Counted from the first letter of the stretch, positions 37,629 to 49,516 are shown. The stretch: DNA of 64,000 nucleotides from Rotaria sordida (GCA_905250125.1 CAJNOL010000044.1:272362-336361); one strand, 5' to 3'. Notes: generated by a model from the letters alone, not told the origin. Translations and numbers: made by a program.

Positions 37629-38387
37629 ATGTCGAAACGACAGATGGTGAATTAATATTTTAATTTAGAGAAACAAGAAGAAAGATTTTATTGAATTTAG
37701 AAAAACAAGAATGAACAACGATTTATTGACACATGTATAAGAAGATTAGAGAAAAATCGACGACAATCCGTTGATAATAATGACAGGTTTAATTGTTAAT
37801 TAATATCAACAAAAAGAAAGAGTATAATATTGATAATGTTATTTTTAATAGGCCTCATGAATGGTATGATTTTTATTCACGTACAGATGAAGTACTTGTA
37901 CCATCAAAATGGATTAGTCGTTTAGATGAAGCTAATGCAGTGAATAATCATTTTCAAGTAAATATTTTAAATAGGAAACACATTGTTTTTTATTCGACAA
38001 CAACTGATCTTCTTTTTTTAGTATCTACGTGAAAAAATTGAACAAGATTTTCCGAAGTAGAATTGAAGTTTTGGTTTTTTCTTGTATAGAAAGATAAATG
38101 ATTTATTTTATTCTATGTTAGAGAACCTACGAAAATTGATCATGAAGCATTATATTATTCATCAGCTTTACATAAAATGCGACAAAATGCATTTCATAAA
38201 CGTCTTAATGAACATCAAATACGATGGGTATGAATCATTTCTTATATTCTTTTTAATAATACAATGATTTTTCTTTTAGCAACCTATCATGTTAATTGGT
38301 GAACTTGCATCATCATTGCCGAAACCTACAACAGATCCAATTGAAATTGAAAAACGATTGTATATGTCTTTATTAAATAAAAAATAA
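37629..38387 (+). CDS. Unidentified 152-aa conserved-looking protein
   Basis: Six exons (37629-37646, 37701-37786, 37852-37957, 38022-38056, 38122-38227, 38280-38387) keep frame and give 152 residues. The core reads RFIDTCIRRLEKN, RPHEWYDFYSRTDEVLVPSK, LDEANAVNNHFQYLREKIEQ, KIDHEALYYSSALHKMRQNA, ending PTTDPIEIEKRLYMSLLNKK. It is charged and helical, with no signal peptide or membrane segment. I could not place it in a family. The first 18-nt exon is the weakest part. Just before exon 2 there is a near-duplicate of its start (TTTAGAGAAACAAGAAGAAA, then TTTAGAAAAACAAGAATGAA), so the true 5' end may differ. It lies 154 bp after HCCS and 90 bp before CDC26. Confidence 0.7.
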
Positions 38388-38477
38388 TTAAAATTTTTTT
38401 TTTGTATATGTTTTTTAACATTTTTCTTTGTTTTGTTTTTGTAGATATTCTTTTTTTTCTTCAAAGATTAGTTGATA

Positions 38478-38725
38478 ATGCTTCGTCGACCTTTGACAAG
38501 TAAGATTTATTGATAATTGTGAATGAATTTGAATAGTTTGTTATTTTAGAAATTGATATAAAAGTTGATGAAATCGAAGATCTTAATGCAGCAATACAAG
38601 AACGTAAAAATCAAAAACCAGGCATGACAAATCGAGATACAATGGGAGCAGCTGTTATTCCACCAGCATCCCAATCACTCTTTTCTTTTCTTGATGGAGT
38701 CGGTAATGCCGCAACACCAAGATAA
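38478..38725 (+). CDS. CDC26: Anaphase-promoting complex subunit CDC26
   Basis: Two exons (38478-38499 and 38550-38725) join in phase 1 and give 65 residues. CDC26 is a tiny APC/C subunit whose N-terminus threads into the TPR groove of APC6/CDC16 and stabilises it. The start MLRRPLTKIDIKVDEIEDLN matches the highly conserved family N-terminus (MLRR-P-T-ELK-DDIEE), and QERKNQK follows, as in animals. The C-terminal half is short and divergent compared with the 85-residue human protein. A TTTTTGTAG acceptor-like site lies 35 bp upstream of the ATG. It is the third gene of the HCCS cluster. Confidence 0.9.
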
Positions 38726-38923
38726 ATTACCATTCGCTGTTCATGCTTATATATTTAAATAAAAATTGAACGTTACTTCGTTATCTCTACTAAAATTGTT
38801 ATTTTTTCTATAATCTGTTAATAAAAAAATACGTACGAATGCCTATTGATTTACTTCATCATATGATTCGATTCTGATTAACTTGTCAAAAAATGTTTAA
38901 AGCTTCACTGACGTGCGAACATT

Positions 38924-39520
38924 TCCAGGCGTCAAATCGCTTTTCGATCCAAACGACATTCATTTAATGAGTCCCAGTGAGCAATAGAACAGTCTAAAGT
39001 GGTTTAGTTTTTAGGATCTGCGTTCTTGAGATATCAAAACTTTAATTTGTTTCTTAATAAAAAGCTGTAGTCTTCTTCAAATCACGTGTAAAATTGACTT
39101 CAGAATTTCATCTTCAAATTTTGCACGAACAAAGTTCTTAATGAGATTAGTTGATTATGCAAGCTTTAGGTTTTCTAGTATTTCCTCTCTAAAGATATAA
39201 ACATATGAAAGAAATTTGCTTTTACACATAAGAGAATTTCGAATTGTGAATAGCTCAAGATAAGAGATGCTAGAGAAGTTACAACTTGCTTAATGAACTA
39301 ATCTCATTGAGAAATTTGTTCGTAGAAATTTTGAAGTCGAAAGCCAATTTTCTACGTGATCTAAGGGTAGCTATAACTTTTTATTGAAAAACTCAACAAA
39401 AATTTTAATATCTCCAGAACAAAGATTTGGAAGACAAAACTGTTCTAGACTTTTCTATTACTCATTCATACTCATCAAATGAACATTGACTCGATTGAAA
39501 AGCGATTTGATACTTGCAGA
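38924..39520. mobile_element. Foldback (palindromic) element, ~600 bp
   Basis: GTCAAATCGCTTTTCGATC at 38931 is mirrored by the sequence around 39490-39512. The arms pair through CATTTAATGAGT, AGCAATAGAACAGTCTA, ATAAAAAGCTGTAG, CTTCAAATTTTGCACGAACA and TTAATGAGATTAGTTGATTA with their counterparts on the right. It is palindromic over almost its whole length and has no coding capacity. Outer limits are approximate because similarity fades. Confidence 0.75.
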
Positions 39521-39836
39521 GGTGTCTCTTATCAGATGTTATGGAATGATTCTTTTCTCTTGGTATCATTTATTAACTGTACAAATAACTTTATTCTCTA
39601 TTTTCATTTTTCCATTTCTCCTTTCTTTACATCGAACAACTATTTGTATAGCACGTGTACGAGTTTTGAATCTTAATTCTACAAAAATTGTTTTTTTTTT
39701 ATGGCATGAAGAATAACAAAAATATTAGTTTAAGACAACTATTAAAAAAACATTGTGTTAAACAATTGTTAGATCAGAACACACTTGTTTTTGATACACA
39801 ATGTTTGATAACAATTGACATAACTTTCGAATAAAA

Positions 39837-40142
39837 TCAATGAACAATTCTATATGTGCTTGGATCCAAATCTAATTCATGTATTTGTTGTTTAAATAAA
39901 TTTCTTTGATAGTTTTCAGTATATCGATCAATACGTTTACATAAAACAAAACGAATACAAAAGCAAATAAATCTATTCAAATAATTAAATATAAAACAAA
40001 AAAAAAATATCGTAATAACCAACCCAAGAACAAATGTTGCACTACATAGAATCAAAATAGCAACAAATAATGGTAATGCTGAATTAATAGTAGGTAATAA
40101 ATGAATTTTTCGAGTAGATAAAATAGGTTGTCTTATTAACAT
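39837..40142 (-). CDS. Small membrane protein, unknown
   Basis: A single open frame of 101 residues from an ATG at 40142. A short polar N-terminus (MLIRQPILSTRKIHL) is followed by two hydrophobic stretches with little between them (about residues 22-58, e.g. LPLFVAILILCSATFVLGLV), then a basic segment CKRIDRYTENYQRNLF and a polar tail. This predicts one long or two short membrane spans with a cytosolic tail. I recognise no family. It is divergent from the homeobox gene, with 229 bp between starts. A GT...AG pair inside the frame exists, but removing it breaks the frame. Confidence 0.5.
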   Translation of the reverse strand: MLIRQPILSTRKIHLLPTINSALPLFVAILILCSATFVLGLVITIFFFCFIFNYLNRFICFCIRFVLCKRIDRYTENYQRNLFKQQIHELDLDPSTYRIVH

Positions 40143-40371
40143 TTAATTTCTAATATTTAAACAAAGAAAAATGAAAATATGAAGCGCCATGATGATTCAA
40201 ATTTATCTATTGTATTAATTGGTTACATATCCCAATAACAGAATAATCACATCAATTAACGGACGATGTTGATAAGGAACACATCGGATGGATAATTGAT
40301 ATGTATCATTCCCAAAATGATATCAATTGAGAAAAATGTAAGAACAGTATAAAAAAGAAGGAAATATCAAA

Positions 40372-40892
40372 ATGAAACTATATTCAAACATGAATTGGTC
40401 ATATGAACCATCACCACGTATCATCGATCCGTTTATTCTTCATTTTCTTTCATCAACAGTTGAACCACCACCTCCACTACCATCATCGATTTTTTTTTAC
40501 GATCCTTTTCTTGTTGTGCCACCACCACCTGCTATCAACATTTCATCATCGTCAGAGGTGAGATTACTATATATTCAATTAGATCTCAACATTTATTGAA
40601 TTTGATTTAGGTTTCAACAACAAAATTGGTTATATCTAATCGTCATCGGTTCACACCTGTTCAATTATTTACTCTTCATCGAATATTTATGCAACTGCCA
40701 TATCCATCATTACAACAACGTCATCTTATTGCGGAACATCTTGGTATTGATCTTGAACAAGTTCGTGTTTGGTTTTCTAATCGTCGATCAAGACAACGTG
40801 GTTCTAATCATCAAACAAATCTTATTCAACCAACATCTGATGAATATGTAAACATAAAACAAATATTCGATCAATTAAATCTAGTTATTTAA
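40372..40892 (+). CDS. Homeodomain protein with Ser at position 50
   Basis: Two exons (40372-40557 and 40611-40892) join in phase 0 and give 155 residues. The N-terminal 62 residues are proline-rich (VEPPPPLPSS, VPPPPAINIS). A homeodomain spans residues ~69-128: RHRFTPVQLFTLHRIF in helix 1, HLIAEHLGIDLEQVRVWF, and the recognition helix VWFSNRRSRQR. W48, F49, N51 and R53 are present. Residue 50 is Ser, as in PAX-type homeodomains, but no paired domain is seen, so it may be a paired-like factor that lost it or a divergent class. It should act in the nucleus as a sequence-specific transcription factor. The tail after the homeodomain is only ~27 residues. Confidence 0.85.
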
Positions 40893-40973
40893 TGTATTTT
40901 CTTTTCTTTTTGAATAAAAATTTGTCGCTTGTGTTATTAAAATGCATCGGTATAAGTGTCTTTTAATAAAAAT

Positions 40974-42685
40974 TACCCAGGCCAAAACGAACGATCACGT
41001 TCCGAACGAGACGATCGGAACGTATTCGCCCGTTCCAAACGCGTTTTCTAACCGTTCCGAATACGTTCGCCATGACTTTCGTTGTGGTCGCGAACGCTCA
41101 TTTTATTGACTCATTTGCTATATCAATCAGTTTTTTTAATCACGATTTTCAATGCTTTCTGTTTATTTACCCAATAAATTAAACAGTAGTGCTCAGTTAA
41201 ACAATATAGTTTGGTCGCGAAGAATTTTCGCTAGCACGACAGAATAGAAATAGTAATATAAACAAACAAAGAAAGGAAAAACAAAAAAAAAAAAAGAATG
41301 ACACAAAGTTCTCAATGAAACAATATCGAAACAATTTTCATAGTTTCGCATTCATAATTGATGAGAAAAGATTAGGAAGAAAGAAGTTCAAAAAATAACA
41401 AAAACTTAATAATTTTCACTTAATACATTTTTACAATCAAAAAATACACCCGAAAAAATATTCTTTGAATTTGACCTGATCGAATTTGTTTTTAAATGTT
41501 ACCTATAGAAGCTATGATTCTTCATTATCACTACGATCTCAACAAAACATTAAAAAAACTCACATGAATTTGAAGAAAAAAAAGTTCTTGAACTAATAAA
41601 TTAAACTTCAGTGATATTTTTCTTCTATATGTTGCATTTTATCCTTTTTGAATTGTCGCTCTAATCATAAAAAAAAACCAAAGAATTTTAATAAATATTA
41701 GAAGAAAATCAGAAATTAATGTACGATAGGTGATGAAACGATTATTTTAAGATGTAGACGTGGTATTGAATTGATTCCTATCATACATTAAAATATTTGT
41801 TTCCACGATGAGAAATCAGAAAAAATAAATAAATTTATCTAAAAATATAAATAATATATTATTGATAAACTTCAAATATTGGATAAAAAACTTTATTAGT
41901 TTTTTTCCGAGAAAAACCTCAAACGTTGTTTTAAATGAGCAAAATGTACATTTACACTTGTTTTCATAAGCAAAGTGTACAAAATGTACGGTGTTTACGT
42001 TGCATATTATAAAAAAAGGGAAAAAACGTCTTCATATCTGTTTTATCCAGTAAAAAATAGAGAATAATAATAGAAACGTAAATAGAAAGCAAGGAAAAAG
42101 CAATCTGTGTGTGATTCATTTAGGACGATTCACTACACGAAAGTATAACATTAGGAAAGCACATCAGCATAAGAACCTTGATTTATTATTTTTCAAAATT
42201 CTAAATAACCAGCAAACTTATCAAAACTGTCATGGTCCTCTTCATCATCATGAAAACCGGTATGATTTGAAGAAAACTAAGTTGAATATTGCAATTTTTG
42301 ATTTTTTCTTTGCAGCTATCACATTAGTATCAGAAACGACTTTATATAAATCTGAAAAGAAAAGAAATTATAAAGAGAAGGGATGTCAGTCAATGAATAG
42401 AAAAAATAAAAAATAGACCAGAATCGGATCATCGTTTAAATATAATTTTTGAGCTAAAAATACATTTAAAATCTCACTTACAAAGTGTACAATATACACT
42501 CTGTTTTTTAAGACAAGTGTACAGCAGCGTGTATTTTCAAAGCTGCAAATGTTTGTATATTTTGCTTATGTTGTGTACACTTGCCATTAAAAACGGTGAT
42601 GCGAACGTATTCTGAACGGACGAACGCTATCGAACGTGTTTGAAAGGCGTTTTCATACGTTCGCCCGTTTGTCTCGATCTGGGTA
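40974..42685. mobile_element. 1.7-kb non-autonomous element with long TIRs
   Basis: Ends TACCCAG (40974) and CTGGGTA (to 42685) are inverted. The first ~120 bp at each side form diverged inverted repeats rich in CGTTC/GAACG words such as CGTTCCGAACGAGACGATCG. Inner arms carry repeated GTACA/TGTAC motifs, around 41945-42000 and 42480-42590. The outermost TA on both sides could be a TA target site. One open stretch at 42111-42416 encodes a basic peptide that I do not recognise, so no transposase can be claimed. The superfamily is unresolved. Confidence 0.7.
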
Positions 42686-42987
42686 TAAAAGAAAAAAGAA
42701 AATAAATTCTAGACATATTATTTGACAAACACTACTGTACAACAGAGAAAAAACGCATTCAAACATCAAAGATAACAACTTGAGTATTATGTTTATAGCA
42801 TATATTTACTCAATCTTAAGATTTCAATCGGTATCTACCTGACAACATTAATGCAAACAGTTATGTTGTTTGAATCCCTAGAACGTTAGAAAAAATAAAG
42901 TAACCGATGTAAAAGCCACTTCTTATACACACGACGATAAAGCAACATCGTAAAAGATTTATTTGTCATGATTTAGTTTTTTTTCTT

Positions 42988-44498
42988 ATGTACAAAACGA
43001 TGGTAGACATTGTAAAGTTTCATCCATCTGTTTCGAATCATTTTCTTTCAAATAATCAAAATCTACGAAATAAATTAACTTCTCAACAATTCAATTTACC
43101 AATTTTTCTTTCAAGGGATTATAGTTTCTCTAAAACAAATCATCTAAAAAATATTCATACAAAACGATGGATTGATCATTGTTCTGATAATTCATCTCGT
43201 TTACTGGATGCTTCAAATTTACCATATAGTGTACATCGAAAAATTATGTACCAACAATTATCTCGACAGTATACAACAACAGTTCGCGTCAATGGACCAT
43301 TAAAATCTAAACAACAACGCAATGCAAGTAAAGATATAACAACAGGATGTGGAGGAACAAATGTTACATCTCAACCATCATTCTCTAATGGTGATATACA
43401 AAGTTCTTATGTATTCAATACACTTTCAAAATATATTACAATTAAATCAGAACCTCTTCGTCCATCAAATAGTTTCACAAGAAGTTCAACAAATACATCA
43501 ACTTCTTGGCAAAGATATTGGGCATCAACACATGCACAAAGACGACGGTAACTAAAACTTTTCTCTTTCTATCTAAAAATGAATTTTTTAATAGACAAGA
43601 AGCGAATGATCCTGATACTGATTTAAATAGTCCAAAATGTAAAAAATCAATATCTGGTCAAACACATTTTGTTGTTCTTCGTGATCCACCATTTCCTAAT
43701 AATGGATATCAAACTAGTGATGAAATATCATCAACTGTACCAAGTAATTGTAGTCTATCTAAAATATCCACAACCGCTACAGTTAATAAACAAATATTCT
43801 CAAAACAAAAAGATGATATTAGTACATTAACAAATCAAGTTTCTTCTATAGAATTTGTTGGATCATCATTAATTCCATCATCAACTCAAATAAATTCTTT
43901 TACAATTCTATCAAAATCAACATTAACTATTCCATTAGCATCAGCAGATAAAGATAATGAAAAAAATCTTCGAGAAAAATCTTTATTATCATCATCGTCA
44001 TCATCATCATCATCACCATTAAATTTTAAAAGTATAAGTCAAATTATTGAAGAAATTGCTGATGCACAAAAACCGATTGAACCAATAACAACAAAAGTTT
44101 TAAAACTTTTATTACCAGAAGAAAAAACAAAACTTAAGAAACGTTCATTAAGAAGACGAAGATCAAGATCAAAATCATTAGACAAAAGACTAGTAAGAAC
44201 ACCATCAGCATCAAAACGAAAACATCCAATATTAACAGATCAAAATTCATCTAACAGATCTAAACCATCATCATTATCAACAATATTGAAAACAATACCA
44301 AAATCAAAATATTCAGCAAGAAAATGGGATGAACCTTATATTGGCCTTCGTTTTGATCCACCAACACCACCATGTTCACCATCATTATATATTTGGCCTC
44401 AAGATAGTGATGAAGAAGATAATCAGACATTATTTGAAAAATCAGAAATATTTGAACATAATTCAACTCCTATAGTTTTAAAACGGTGTCAGTTTTGA
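42988..44498 (+). CDS. Ser/Thr-rich basic protein, unknown
   Basis: Two exons (42988-43547 and 43595-44498) join in phase 2 and give 487 residues. The sequence is low-complexity: Ser, Thr, Asn, Gln and Lys dominate, with an 11-Ser run, a basic segment KKRSLRRRRSRSKSLDKR that looks like a nuclear localisation signal, and a conserved-looking C-terminal motif WDEPYIGLRFDPPTPPCSP followed by an acidic DSDEED patch. No enzymatic domain is visible. I infer a nuclear, possibly RNA- or chromatin-linked disordered protein, but have no family match. It ends just before an (AT)n run. Confidence 0.65.
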
Positions 44499-44844
44499 AT
44501 ATATATATATATATTCTTCTATATATTTTTAACGATGTGTTTAACAATGTATTGTATTTTCAAGAAAGTACTTTTTTTTTACATTTAGTCATCCTCATCT
44601 AGTTAATGTTTAGTTACATTTCAAGAATATACTCAAGAAGATTAAAACTTTATCTCTATCTACTTATATGCAAAGGAAATAATACAAAATAAGAGTGTCA
44701 ATCATTTTATTCAATTTATTTTTATTAGATGATAATTATTTTTATAAACTTTATTTTATTCAAATCAAAAATTTGTTTTTTTTGGGACTACCATATTCTT
44801 TGTAAATAATATTATTGAAAAAAAAGCTTACACAAAAAAAAGAA

Positions 44845-45804
44845 TTATGTTTTTACTACTACAGATTGCGCTATATCAAGAGCTAATTGAATACCAGTTA
44901 AATCACCAAGACTTGATGGAACAATATAATCATCAATATTTTTTGTAATTGCAGGTAGATTCAAAAGACCATTTCATGTCTTGAACATGTTTTCGTATAT
45001 GTATAAATAAACAATTACGTTTTGATAATCCACCACCAATAACAATATGTTGAACGGATGTTAAATAATTATTGATACACATAATTGAGCTATAGAACGT
45101 GCTTGTCCATTCTATACAGGAGGATCGGCAAGAACTGTATTGAGCTCATTTGGTAAAATACCAAGACGATCAGCAACAGATTTCGCATTTGACATACCAT
45201 TAATACATAATTCATGATATAGACAATTACCATCATACTATTCAATAGATAAGCCTTGACATTGAATATGCGCACCTTTTGAATGAATTAGGCCATGAAC
45301 GGAACGAGTTTCAATAATGAGATTAATACTTACACCTATTTGCAAAAAACCAATTAAACAACAACATTTGAAAATGAAAAGAATTTGAATGATCAAACTT
45401 GTTCCAATAGTAATATATGCTAGTGATGCATCACCTTGAAGTGCAACTTCTATCACTGTTGGTGCATTAACATCAGTTTCAAAAGCAATTGGTTCATTGA
45501 GATCTTGAAAATGACCAACAACATTTACATTCTGTCAATTAGGTTTTGAAGTTGTTGTAATAAATCCATAGGTTTTACTTGTTTTATCTAGATCAATAGA
45601 TCTGAAACAGGCAATACCAAGTGCAACAAATGGTCGCTCTAATTTTTTCGATCCTAACCAATTATACATTGCATTTAAAGTATTTTCAGAAGTTGTTGTC
45701 AGAATTTGTAATGAATATTGACTATCATATTGTCCATTTTCACCACTGATAGCTACTTTACATCCTGTACCACCCATTTCGGTGCCAGCTACGATTAATG
45801 ACAT
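44845..45804 (-). pseudogene. Broken ROK-family sugar kinase (fructokinase-like)
   Basis: From the ATG at 45804 the frame reads GTEMGGTGCKVAISGENGQY (phosphate-binding motif) and TLNAMYNWL, then hits TGA at 45535-45537, where the family normally has Trp (KPN*QNVNVVG). The frame resumes as GHFQDLNEP, FETDVNAPTVIEVALQGDAS, YITIGT. A ~66-nt intron-like GT-AG gap follows, then HGLIHSKGAH, a TAG at 45238-45240, YDGNCLYHELCINGMSNAKS, a TAG near 45113, and a frameshift before LPAITKNIDDYIVPSSLGDL. The order matches bacterial-type ROK fructokinases, which phosphorylate fructose with ATP. At least three nonsense changes and a frameshift make it dead. The bacterial-type family suggests an old transfer that gained an intron before decay. 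Confidence 0.8.
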
Positions 45805-47230
45805 GATTATTTTATTGTTTAAAAAAATCTAGTATGAAACAAAATTCTATATTTGAAAATGAATAAAGCAAGATCCTTTAATATCAATATCATCAGATCA
45901 CAAAAAGAAACTCTTGTTTTTCCAATTCAACTTATGAGACATATGAAAACACTTTTTTTTCTATGAATAAGTGTTTATTCCAAAAGAAATTATTATTTTC
46001 CTATTAGTTGGATGTGAAATCCAGTCAACAAAACAAATACAAATGTGATATATTTCGAACGAAGTAAACGCGGAAAAAAGAAAATAAAAGAATAGAAATA
46101 TGTAACATATGAACAAGAAAAAATGGCTTACTATTTGACGAGAGACACATAGCTACGTCAAATGATGATAGAACTACAAGTCTTTTTAAGAGAAAATATT
46201 GATTAAAATTTTATTTGAATAATAAAACAAATGTCTAGCTATTGTTTCTATGATAGCAGTTCAATGGTTTATTTGATTTAAAAGCTAATGCCGAAGCTTG
46301 TTTTTTAATGTAAACATGAAAGAAAAAACAAAACTAGAAAAAAAATCTTATTATCACTTCTATATGGTCTGATGTATTTTACATAGGTGATTGCACCTTG
46401 CGTATATACAACAAAAAGCGTTGCGCAAGAGAACACATGCCTTATGCGTTATCTTTCTTTACTGTTTTGTTCCTATTTGAGGAAATTATGTCCTGAGGTC
46501 GGTTCAACTAAAAAAACAATAATCATCAATAGTATTGGAAATCCTTTGGATTTAATAGATGTCATTTTTCGTATAGATTATATATCATCTAGTTTATTTA
46601 AAAATATTGAAAAGAACAATTGACTAAGGGATAAAAAAAGACATATATAGATGTATATAAAAGAAATAAAATCATCGAAATAAAACTGCTCTTGCTTTTT
46701 TTGGGTCATTCACATCGTTTTCTTAAATCTTGGAATTTTGCTAGATCAGATATAGCATAATAACCAAAATAAATTATAAGACCAATAGAACGTTTTCAGA
46801 CATGGATCTTTAAATTTGCAACATACGTGCATGTGATGGGTATTGTAAAGCATCGAGCAGCATATAATCAAGTTTTAGATTCATAAAACTGATGCCCATG
46901 GTGATAATTGATATTCTTGTAGACAAACGAAAATGCTATGATGCTTGTTTTTCGTCGATGGGACAATATATAAAGATTGAAACTAAAAGAATATTGAGTT
47001 CTTTTCAAACTGATTTTCGCTACTATTAATTTATTACTTTTTTTTTAGTTGAACTGCGCTTAAAACGTTGGTGTTACTAGACTCAGAAACATGTTCGTCT
47101 CTTTTATTCTATACAAGATAGCTATTATCTTTTATGTTACCTCTTTGAGAATGTTTTCGTTTTGATAGCAATCATCGTTTTTCTTTTTTTGAAATCTTAT
47201 TTTACATTTGTTTTTACGCATGAATATTAA
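45805..47230. other. Gene-free stretch
   Basis: AT-rich with scattered short open frames and no recognisable protein, repeat unit or RNA gene. Confidence 0.5.
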
Positions 47231-47474
47231 CCCTTTGGGGACGAATTTTTTTTCTGTACATTTCATCATAAATCAATCAACAGTTTTATTTTCTAAAAGA
47301 ACCTATTATCCATTACTGAATATCTGAATAAAATAACCTAATTACAATCCAAATTATACCAAAAAACTCTCTGATAAATGCTTTCATAAAAACTAATCTC
47401 ATACAGGAATCTGTGTGTTTTAAAATGCTAGAGAATCACCATGGTCCCTGAAGGGGCCAATCGTCTCCAAAGGG
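47231..47474. mobile_element. piggyBac-type MITE, 244 bp
   Basis: The element starts CCCTTTGGGGACGA at 47231 and ends with its near-perfect inverted copy TCGTCTCCAAAGGG at 47461-47474. TTAA flanks it on both sides (47227-47230 and 47475-47478), the canonical piggyBac target. The interior is AT-rich without coding capacity, so it is a non-autonomous copy. Confidence 0.85.
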
Positions 47475-49516
47475 TTAAACTAAGAGTCTAAGGTCGATAA
47501 TAAAGAGAAGAAAAGCAAAAAATTTCAATTATGTTGGCATGTCAAGATTGTCTCTTTGGCATGTTTTCGTTTTTATATGTAGGCAGTCGACATTTACTTG
47601 GTTTCGTTTGCTCTTTTTTTTTGCTGATGAGCTCGTGACACAGAACAACCATATTGTCTTGTTTTCTTGTATCATTCACTGAATGTTTCAAAAGTTACTG
47701 GTCACAAAAAAATATAAATATTTCCTTTCCGCTTTAACTCAATCAGCTAATTTTTTTTTCTGATAATAAACGACAGATCTAAATTTTTATTCTAATGAGA
47801 GAAATCGATAAACAATATTTAAAATCATACATGTTGACTAACTTTATAACACTTTATATCTAGAAGAGACAACGTCCAAAGATTCTGAAATTTTCTACAC
47901 ACACTAGTCTCAGTTTGAGCTTTGTGTGGATTAAATTGCAAGTCAGAATTCTATAGTAAAATTTTATTGAAAATGTGCGGTCGTATTAAAGGAAACAATG
48001 GAATTGGGCCTCTACAGGTTTCTGAAGCCTAATAGATTTTTTTCGAATCTTCATAGAGTCTTTTTCTTAATATTCTTTCAGAGTTTCTGGTTGTTTTCGG
48101 ATTATTTTCTATCATAATCTACAAAAATTCGATTTTTGCTTGTTGAATCCTACGCAAGCATCTAAGAATTTACAAACAGTCCTCATAAAATCTTCCTATA
48201 GATTAGAAAACAAGTTAGTTTTTGTATTGCAGTCAAGAATGATAACTTTGAACACTATTTGTCAATTTTCATCATAAGAATAAAAACTTGGACATTTCGT
48301 CTATCATTAGAAAAAGTATTACCTGAATAGGTTGAAACACGATAGACATTATGTAACTTATTTTTTTGGTAAATGATTTTTAAGACACTGTATAAATATA
48401 TATTTTTCTCTTGAATATTTCATATATAATATGAAACGTTATATGAATACGGTGCAAAAAATACTTGTTACCTACATTTGTTAGACGGATCAGCATCCAA
48501 TGTATATATGAACAACATTTCGACTAAAAATTTCATATCTTCTTCTACCAATTATTCAAGGACTGAAGGATATAAATTCCTCATTAGTTCTCTTTCAATT
48601 CAACGACTTTGAAAATCAAAGGAATCTACTATTATTCATGATATATTTGGTACCCATGTCTGCGTGTATAAAGTGATCAGAATGAATACATTTCTAGATA
48701 TAAAAAAATTATTTTACAGAACGCACTATTTTGGTAATGATAAATCAGACAACTGAAAGTCAGTTTCAGGTTTCTTAAAGAACTTTCATAGGTTTGCAGA
48801 TAGTTTCTCCATCGTTTAGAAATTTTTATTTTGTTAACTTTTAAATATTACTATCTTAACTCAACTCGAAAGTAGCATTAATTATGATCTAAAGAAAGAT
48901 AAAATCATAGTTAGATATAACAGTAGAACCTATGCTTTATATCCTATTGTTATCAGACTAGTCTCATGTTCAAATGGATACTATCATTATGTTTGAAATA
49001 TTATAAAAATATTAAAAGAAAAGAAACACCAATGATAAAAAGCATAGAAAAATCAATTAACAAAATCAGGCATTTTAGTCATGAGTTTCTCAACATTTCA
49101 ATGATGGTATTTTATCTGATTGTTTCATATTTTAATCAAGTTATGCAAATATTTTTTACATATTTGCTAATATTTCTTACTGACATATATGAACAAGTAA
49201 CGACATCATGATTAGATGTATTCGTATTCTGTCTGATGATTTGTTCGATCATCAACTAATCTTATTTTATGTTTCTACCGCTGCTTATTGTACCTCCCTC
49301 GTTCTATTTACTTATTTATTTGTTTTAACTAGAAGATAAACGGAAATGACCAAATTAAGATCTATGGAAAGTTTCTTTAATTTTTTCCACAGGAAAATTT
49401 CTTTATTAAACATTACTCAAAGCAAATAAATACATACATATTGATATATTTATTGATTGCATGTCATTTCTTTTTTGTTTTTTATTTCTAATACTTTCTT
49501 AGATTACATATTAACA
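47475..49516. other. Gene-free stretch upstream of ELOA
   Basis: No gene supported. Short open stretches such as 48966-49211 lack recognisable similarity. A T-rich tract ending TTTCTTAG about 15 bp before the ELOA ATG looks like a splice acceptor. Confidence 0.5.
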
